Assembly: GCA_900079765.1 (NCBI GenBank)
Contig: LT599017.1
Span: 186,001-250,000, forward strand
DNA: 64,000 nt
Reading direction: 5' to 3'
From: an uncultured Eubacteriales bacterium
GTDB taxonomy: Bacteria; Bacillota; Clostridia; Oscillospirales; Oscillospiraceae
Positions within the stretch are counted from its first letter, which is position 1; every line of letters starts with the position of its first letter. The translations under genes were made by a program, and so were the position numbers. Of this stretch, positions 56,701-61,246 are shown piece after piece. The notes beneath the pieces are model-generated. The model did no database searches. It was not told where the DNA came from and saw nothing but the letters and a program-made list of their open reading frames with translations.

Positions 56701-59700
56701 CACCGTAACGGTGAAGGACGGATACGCCGTTGACAGCGTGGCGGGCAGCCAGGTGACGGTGATCGCCACCGGCAACCCCAACGAGTACACCTTTACTATG
56801 CCCGCCGGCACCAACGCGGGTGCCATCGTTACTCTGAAGGAGGTCTCTGCCGCGGGCAAGACCCTGAAACTCCACGTAGGCCACACAGGCACGGATTTCG
56901 ACGCGAATAACAGCGCCAGTGTATCCTATACGGACACGGCAACGACCACTACTTATACAAAATCCGTCGCGGCGGGTCCGACGGGCGCGGCCATGGACGG
57001 ACTGCCCGCGGTTCCCTCGAACCAGTTGGTCACCCTGACTGTGACGCCACAGAACGGGTACTACGTGGATGCGGCCTACGTGCTGTCGGGCACCACGCTG
57101 GTGTCCCTCTCCCGGCACCTGGAGGGGACGGATAATACGACGGCCCCGGCTAACGCCAAGGCGACCTTCAATATGCCTGCGTCCGCGACCGATGTATATA
57201 TTTACTATAAAAAAGGGCCCACACCTACGACCACCTGGTATAACGTGGTTTTTTTGGCTACCGATGTGAACGCGGCCGGAGCCCCCAATACAGGCGAGAG
57301 CGCAGCCACTATCACGGTGGGAGCGGAGTCCAAGACTGTGAGCAGTAACGCTTCCCCGGTGAGCTTTGTCAATGTGGCGGAAAATGAGCTTGTAGCGCTC
57401 CAGGCCCGGCCGGGCACAGGCTATGCCCTCTCCGGGCGGAGTTCCACCCCCGCGGTCACCTTTGACCAGGTCTTCGATCCCGCGGTGAACGACTACGCCT
57501 TCAATATGCCCAACTACAACGTGGCGGTGGTCATGCACTTCGAGCCCGATACCACGGGGTACAGCGCTACCCTCCACCTGTCTCCCAATACGGTGAGCGG
57601 TGTTATCATGTCTGCCGCACAGGGCGATCCCACCTCGGTCAGCCAGGACGGGGAGAGCATTGAGAAGATACCCACCGGTACGGTAATCAAAACTACCGCG
57701 CCCGACACAGAGGACGGCGGCCTGCCTCTGCATGCCGTACTCGCAACCACGGCCAGCGGAGGGACTACCTTCCTCGCCAAGGACGGGACGGACGGCACCT
57801 GGAATTACACGATGGGCACGGAGAACGTGGACCTCACCGCCGCCTATGATGATAACGATCCCGAGACCCCCGACCGCTACGTGGCGGCGGTAAACCAGAG
57901 CTACAGGCCGGGCAGCGCGGTCGACACGGGCAACAAGGCAGAGATAACCAACGACACCACCTCCGGGCTTGCCGCAGGCACCATTTGGACCGAGGCTCAG
58001 GAGAACGATAACATAATCGTAAATCTGACCCTGGCCGACGGGTATAGCGCCATCGTTACCGCTAAGGACACGAACGGGACAGTCCTGAACCTCACCTATG
58101 GAGCCGATACGGAAACGCAGTTTGAGCTCACCGCCACCGGGGAGGTCAGTTTCGCCATGCCCAAGGGGGTAAACGTCCAGGTGAGCGTGGTCTTCATCCA
58201 GGGCTACACGGTCACCCTCAACGTACCGGGCAGCAACCCGGCGGGCAGTACGTATAGCGTAGTCGCCTTGACGGGCGGCGTCCCGGGTGCTCCTATCACC
58301 GGCAACGGGGAGAAAATCAAGGGCCTCAAGGGCGGCGAGACCATTGCCGCCGCTGTAGTGCCCGGGGCTGGCTACGAGGTTTCCTCCGTCGTCGTCACAA
58401 AGGCGTCGGGCAGCGAGCTTGTGGCGCTGAACGGCACCACCGGCTCCTATGATTACACCATGCCTGAAGAGGATATCGTCGTGACGCCTATCGTGTCGGC
58501 CACACCGGCTGACCCCGAGGACAAGCTCTACATCGCCGCGGTGAACGGCGCTGGGACAATAGGGACCGGAGACGAGATCACCGGGATCAAGAACACCGCG
58601 GATTCAACCCTTCCCAAGGGGACCATCTGGGCAGCGGGCAAGGGGACCCACCAGATGGAGGTGAGCTTTACCACCGGCTCCGGCGTCTATGCCGTGGTGA
58701 CGGCGGTAGACGCCAACGGTATCCCTGTACCCGTACTCCAGATTGGCGTTACCGGTACGGGCAAGGCCTACCTTGTTATGCCTGAGGCCAACGTGCAGGT
58801 GACGGTGGCGTTCAGCAATACGCCGCCCAGTGGGCAGGTGACCGTGGACCTTGTCTCCACCGAGCACGGCGGCAAGCCGGCCAACAAGTCCACCGTCACC
58901 TATAACAGTACCCCGTATGAGCTGCTCCCCGCAGCAGGGGACACGACTGACGTAATTAATCAGATCGCTGGCGCGCAGATCGGAGAAACTCTGAACATGA
59001 AGGTCGAGAGGGACCCCACCTATAGCTTCAAGGGGGTGGAGCTGAGCCTGACGGGGCAGACAAACGGCCCCGCGGTGCCTATCGTTCTCAATGCCCAGTA
59101 CGAAGCGACGATACTGGTGCCCACCGGAGACGTGACCCTCACCTTTATCTATGATCCCACGCCTCCTACACCGCAGCCCTGGGACCCGAAGGGTGCGGCT
59201 GACACAACTGTCACGCCTAATCTGGAGGAGGGGCACCTCACCGCTGAGAACGGCACCACAGCAGGGACCGTCACCGTCACCGTGCCGGTGCTGTATGGTG
59301 TGCTGGCCGCCGACGCGGTAGTGGACTACCACAGCGTGAAGGACGACAGCCTCACGCCTCCCTTCGGAGTGGAATTCCACTTCTACTACAAGGACGAGAC
59401 CTCCGGTGACTTTGTCGCGCTGGAAGAGGGCGTTGATATCGAGCTGGGAACGATTGACTACACCGTTATGACGGAAATCAGCGGAACGACCTATACCAGC
59501 GCCAAGTTTGACCTGACGGGCCTGACCGATGAGATCAAGGACCTGATCTCCAAGGGCGGTATCATCTACATCTCCGCTACCCGGACGGACACGATGACAG
59601 ACGGCACGCACTACCCCGAGAGCGAAAAAACCCAGCTTGTCCTGCCCGGCTCAGGCATGGGCCGCCCCTATGATCCCAGCAACGCCGCTATTACAACGGG

Positions 59701-61027
59701 CCCCGTGCTGGAAGAGGGCCATATATATGCCGTCAACACCGGCGACAGGGCCGAAATGGATATCCCCAACCTCATTGACAGCAAGGGGACGGTCAGCAGC
59801 GCCGCGGACGAGAACCTGGAGTTTAAGTTCTATGTCTATGACGGCACGGATTATCTCCTGCTCACTAACGACGATATCGTGCTGACCAGGGACGCGCCAG
59901 ACGGCACGCACTTCACAATAGAAATTAAGGAGCCTACCGCGCCCGCCACACTCAGCACCGCCGCCCAGCTCCTGAAGATCATGATGGACAACGCGAGCTC
60001 CATTTCGGCGGATAAAAAGACCCGCCTCTTTGTCACCGCCACGTTGGTCGACAACACCGACCCGCTTAACCCCGTGCCCGGCCCTGAGAGCGACAGGACG
60101 GAGGTCTGGCTGCCCAAGTATATTACCCTGTGGGGTGAATTCACCTCCTATGCGCCGACCCACCTGGCGACGCTGGAGCTCTGCCTTCCCTTACCCACCG
60201 CCACGGACCTGACCCTGACCGAGAGCTATGGCGCAAGCGCGTTCAGCACCGGAGTAAAGGAGGAGGGAGGCTCCGGCCTGTGGAAACAGGGCTTTGCCTT
60301 CCGCAGCTCCGAGCTGGTTTCCCCGCGCAGCGGCGAGACGAGTGCCACCTATATGCTCGTCATCGAGAAAACGGCGCACATTACCTACCAGCGGGTGAAC
60401 ATCTTCCTGGATACCTCAATGGGAGAAATCAGCTTTGAGGTCACGGGGACGAGCCCCATCAGGCTGATCGGGGGCGACGTAAACGGCGACCAGCAGACCA
60501 AGGCTACCGATCGCTCGATCCTGGTGAACTATATTGCTTACAACCTGGACTGGAGCTACATAGAGGACCCCAGCGACCCCGAGTGGGAGGTCTCGACTTA
60601 CAACCCGTTGACCTGGGCTTATGTATGCGACCTGAACGGCGACGGCTATATCAACGGCGCGGACCTGGCCATCCAGACCGCGGACGCAAACTTCAACAAG
60701 ACTGCAGCGGACTACGGCGCACCCGTTGGCCTTGACTTCTCGCCTCCCGCCGCCGCACCGGCGGCCCTGTCGCTAGAGCTCACGCTCTCCGACGAGGAGC
60801 TGACGTCCGACCCGGCCCAGCCCGAGGCTGAGGAGACTTCCCAGCCCGAGGCGGAAGAGCCTGTGCAGGAGGCCGTGCTCACAAAAACCGAGACGCTGGC
60901 CCCCGCCGACCCGGCTATCGTCCCCGCCCCGCCCGCGACCGAGCCGCTGACCACGTCTTCCGACGCGGCGTCTCCCGAGAAAAAAAGGGAGGAAAACGGC
61001 GAAAACACTGAAAATCCCTCGGTTTAA
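50783..61027 (+). CDS. Secreted InlB-B-like repeat protein with cohesin-like N-terminus and C-terminal dockerin (gene 4)
   Basis: Encodes 3414 residues from GTG. Signal peptide 1-31: KTTLRKR, hydrophobic core, cleavage after HALA. Residues 40-300 are a cohesin-like domain paralogous to the one in gene 3 (FWVGV near residue 90). Residues about 290-2790 hold about 23 repeats ending in YTFTMPAADVTVKVTF-like strands. Two tandem Ig-like domains follow (about 2799-3110), then a carboxypeptidase-regulatory-like domain (about 3113-3228) and a dockerin with loops at 3232 and 3283. The last 90 residues are an acidic Pro/Glu/Ala-rich tail (QPEAEET repeats). It starts 23 bases after gene 3, so it should be the distal gene of the operon. 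No enzyme or wall-anchor domain is visible. It is probably an extended extracellular adhesin or matrix component that could dock to a cohesin partner. Confidence 0.94.
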   Translation: MKTTLRKRIGSLALCIAMVLSMSAEFSHALAANSAGAGVGASNGKPKLYIDFLGDNGGSGGPIDPAGAVAPANTDWKYSETNGTPGGTIFWVGVGIDNIDEFVLANDTAAGTGLSSLELGFYYNSNFVRPYTGATAGDDAAYLSILNANNIGSGTNQWSSDYEVAAAVSAADPSQGRTDITVNDTATQEYAPPSDWEMTYLSIHKKTGSTGDNRFSDAASGGDVYQDTQYVAMIPFVLTGVDPNAALCFKLALNAFVFSAGGGEDGHTVYGAWEKRTAEDPDHNLKLMLDFTGDLNIFTGGKESTTFQAALALNNGGRVDNKATLGVWQDPAPSPVTINRDGDAITGLLGGMEMELKLECARGFTVEVTVADTSGSAIHTYTYTATDSSAQLETRFTMPDDNVTVTVKFSSSGTGGTSYRATLDIEHVGAELDETNNRATVSYIDDSNVGWSVYEDGDILELPDGKLVTVTVELNSEYDVKVEVTRTGDGTTITTGTVTNQEKEKKYTFTMPAADVTVKVTFTKATHHALTLVVTNDPVSEAHADNKAKLSYTIPEDKDAAGDLIPHETDELYWGAIGLTDSLDLRDGRIVTVTIPYYDSAYAIKSVKISPVNPGDFTEFDASVASANEAYTFIMPKFAAKVTVTFERVPDYRVKLVIKGDAGSGTAALEATDARGPQTTDLDGGTIAVFVGTTVNISAVAAVGYTVSIDVRRPNGDPILPSGGMGAWSFDLDTPYVNAADATTITVTFQQSAAPQYNATLTYEYAAGTGPDARNSVKWRNTNNNPIQAAANAALAGEINVAPGYHIQSVIAETATGTVPVTVSGNGYNNSAGTGATPVTVNLTMPAADVTVRVVYVKGEPPAESGFRAKLVLDGDPSEVTANFNLKNEAGDTALPGGYVTAEAGGTVTGVFETAPGYYVTGVTITAATAGVSVNWQWMPDGSISVTMPASHVTVAVKVEALASPPTFDLTLKKQEISAHDDGNTATLGALSVGSSLSASAKAEAGTSFHLAAQAAPNYTVLAVLLTDASGTHPVTLTSGSLGETSVEADVVMPVGAMTVTVIYATGSPPLPGQYALTLAVSDPDNDNNAANTAQVYINGTAKLPQATKDGMAVFFAYPGDNIVVETAAATGYAVTGLAVTPGSHGITPLPQGGGKYAFIMPNGDAAATVTFRKGAAPAYTVNLVLRGTGTGTGTLGPYGTAVYSKTVTAGTLITAELFADAGSYIQAVTVTPAVLGVSAGYTGAFARQSASFVMPAADCILNVYLMQGWPGDVDYDATLKVVDPTSAAGNYAVLTNTVSGGATNVLSGTAQETVSGRETNLIKVTVNTAADFIADVTITDGGGNSVAYTWSSSGELNFTMPARPVTVTVRYRHSTADDDYTVTLHVVDGSSGDSVAVENVENGSSVTWPGAGTTLTARPGDIITVTSMPGDGRYILSSLVMRGGQLMAYQTNPAVAPGDYFVMPAGDVDIYVTFTDTQPSADDYTAALVVTSDSSTAGSSTITDITDPADLTNYADVLSQNIGQITVAAGGKVRVEALPNTGAGYHVTDIRLTPAGGSAQSVPFTWTGDGKIEFTMPARNVAVEVVLEQAPTPTYRAQIVVNGTISGVVAGSALLGNSAGATGSLFTNVTPGSALEAIITVTPGYIINSVLVVPSLPGGDLTPTTNVSQSQNVSFTMPANDIVIYVDFALDPITVYSAKLSVAHALDSTATSVDNKASIGTPRRPTLTTANMNAATSAPAAAGERVTVTLGPASGFYVDTYSVTDSSGTAVTCTATASGFTFLMPAGDVEIEVVFTDQAPAARALTLHVTDNTGITDPALKVRMEDLLGVAEWVQGDGDKTLATATGRKITVTADLPIGTYVAAAYALQGSTVYPFTMPANWSDSSAGTSTGEFYIPAGNVDVYVVLGYSATPPVQSYSAVLMVNGPEGKAVGDAGSATMTLNGSSPAQAVTVQSGAAHQYITAVSGDIFTVTVTVKDGYAVDSVAGSQVTVIATGNPNEYTFTMPAGTNAGAIVTLKEVSAAGKTLKLHVGHTGTDFDANNSASVSYTDTATTTTYTKSVAAGPTGAAMDGLPAVPSNQLVTLTVTPQNGYYVDAAYVLSGTTLVSLSRHLEGTDNTTAPANAKATFNMPASATDVYIYYKKGPTPTTTWYNVVFLATDVNAAGAPNTGESAATITVGAESKTVSSNASPVSFVNVAENELVALQARPGTGYALSGRSSTPAVTFDQVFDPAVNDYAFNMPNYNVAVVMHFEPDTTGYSATLHLSPNTVSGVIMSAAQGDPTSVSQDGESIEKIPTGTVIKTTAPDTEDGGLPLHAVLATTASGGTTFLAKDGTDGTWNYTMGTENVDLTAAYDDNDPETPDRYVAAVNQSYRPGSAVDTGNKAEITNDTTSGLAAGTIWTEAQENDNIIVNLTLADGYSAIVTAKDTNGTVLNLTYGADTETQFELTATGEVSFAMPKGVNVQVSVVFIQGYTVTLNVPGSNPAGSTYSVVALTGGVPGAPITGNGEKIKGLKGGETIAAAVVPGAGYEVSSVVVTKASGSELVALNGTTGSYDYTMPEEDIVVTPIVSATPADPEDKLYIAAVNGAGTIGTGDEITGIKNTADSTLPKGTIWAAGKGTHQMEVSFTTGSGVYAVVTAVDANGIPVPVLQIGVTGTGKAYLVMPEANVQVTVAFSNTPPSGQVTVDLVSTEHGGKPANKSTVTYNSTPYELLPAAGDTTDVINQIAGAQIGETLNMKVERDPTYSFKGVELSLTGQTNGPAVPIVLNAQYEATILVPTGDVTLTFIYDPTPPTPQPWDPKGAADTTVTPNLEEGHLTAENGTTAGTVTVTVPVLYGVLAADAVVDYHSVKDDSLTPPFGVEFHFYYKDETSGDFVALEEGVDIELGTIDYTVMTEISGTTYTSAKFDLTGLTDEIKDLISKGGIIYISATRTDTMTDGTHYPESEKTQLVLPGSGMGRPYDPSNAAITTGPVLEEGHIYAVNTGDRAEMDIPNLIDSKGTVSSAADENLEFKFYVYDGTDYLLLTNDDIVLTRDAPDGTHFTIEIKEPTAPATLSTAAQLLKIMMDNASSISADKKTRLFVTATLVDNTDPLNPVPGPESDRTEVWLPKYITLWGEFTSYAPTHLATLELCLPLPTATDLTLTESYGASAFSTGVKEEGGSGLWKQGFAFRSSELVSPRSGETSATYMLVIEKTAHITYQRVNIFLDTSMGEISFEVTGTSPIRLIGGDVNGDQQTKATDRSILVNYIAYNLDWSYIEDPSDPEWEVSTYNPLTWAYVCDLNGDGYINGADLAIQTADANFNKTAADYGAPVGLDFSPPAAAPAALSLELTLSDEELTSDPAQPEAEETSQPEAEEPVQEAVLTKTETLAPADPAIVPAPPATEPLTTSSDAASPEKKREENGENTENPSV
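50900..51690 (+). other. Cohesin-like N-terminal domain of gene 4
   Basis: The domain opens LYIDFLG, then TIFWVGVGIDNIDEF, then SLELGFYYNSNFVRPYTG. The gene 3 domain shows LTLDYLG, DVFWVGVRLELPSG and MSIAYDSTLVKPVAL in the same order. The homology between the two is clear by eye; assignment to the cohesin fold is inference. Confidence 0.55.
51700..59165 (+). repeat. About 23 InlB-B-like repeats in gene 4
   Basis: A closing strand FTMPAxDVTVxVxF recurs near 51966, 52305, 52675, 53305, 53610, 53930, 54250, 54535, 54855, 55160, 55500, 55805, 56120, 56460, 56790, 57165, 57500, 57800, 58145, 58450, 58765 and 59105, plus a variant near 52965. Mean spacing is about 325 bases (108 residues). The pattern fits the divergent InlB B-repeat family (Flg_new_2 type). 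Units are diverged rather than near-identical. Most contain a GYxV..V strand about 30 residues before the MP motif. Confidence 0.8.
59176..60117 (+). repeat. Tandem duplicated Ig-like domains near the end of gene 4
   Basis: Copy 1 starts PWDPKGAADTTVTPNLEEGH and copy 2 starts PYDPSNAAITTGPVLEEGH, about 486 bases apart. Both share a hydrophobic FHFYYKD / FKFYVYDG strand and close with ESEKTQLVLP or ESDRTEVWLP. I do not recognise the family; it is a clear duplication. Confidence 0.75.
60473..60710 (+). other. C-terminal dockerin-like module of gene 4
   Basis: Loops DVNGDQQTKATD (residue 3232) and DLNGDGYINGAD (residue 3283) keep Asp/Asn at positions 1, 3, 5 and Asp at 12. They are 51 residues apart, and a Cys directly precedes the second (AYVCD), as in genes 2 and 3. 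Confidence 0.8.
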
Positions 61028-61039
61028 GGCGATATGTAG

Positions 61040-61068
61040 TTGACGTAATATGTTAAAATGTGTATACT
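61040..61068 (+). promoter_or_regulatory. Sigma-A-type promoter of gene 5
   Basis: TTGACG (61040-61045) and TATACT (61063-61068) are 17 bases apart in a locally AT-rich stretch, 13 bases after the stop of gene 4. The start should be near 61075, giving a leader of about 170 bases. No clear terminator separates gene 4 from it, so read-through from the operon is possible. Confidence 0.8.
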
Positions 61069-61152
61069 AAATTGGAAAATGTGTGCATTTGCATTTTTCT
61101 GAAGGGAATGAACCGATTTGCAGCGCACATCCTTACCGGCGCTACGAATACT

Positions 61153-61207
61153 CAAATTGCTGTGGTCCATACCGGGCCATGGCAATTTGCCGTGCTTAGG
61201 CGCGGCA
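61153..61207 (+). promoter_or_regulatory. Structured 5' leader of gene 5: two adjacent hairpins
   Basis: Hairpin 1 pairs 61153-61167 with 61175-61189: 15 pairs including three G-U, loop CATACCG. Hairpin 2 pairs 61188-61195 with 61200-61207: eight pairs, loop TTAG. They share two bases, so they compete at the junction. No T run follows, so neither is a terminator. They lie between the promoter and the ribosome binding site. I do not recognise a known riboswitch class. Confidence 0.5.
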
Positions 61208-61232
61208 GCGAGAAAAAGATAGCGTTAGAGAG

Positions 61233-61240
61233 AGGAGGTG
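61233..61240 (+). promoter_or_regulatory. Ribosome binding site of gene 5
   Basis: AGGAGGTG lies six bases before ATG 61247 and fixes the start of the gene that runs off the right edge. Confidence 0.9.
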
Positions 61241-61246
61241 GAGCGC

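Noticed and set aside
61075-61103. Possible terminator after gene 4 (GAAAATG paired with CATTTTT)
   Set aside because: The stem is short and AT-rich, imperfect, and lies downstream of the gene 5 promoter, so I did not call it.
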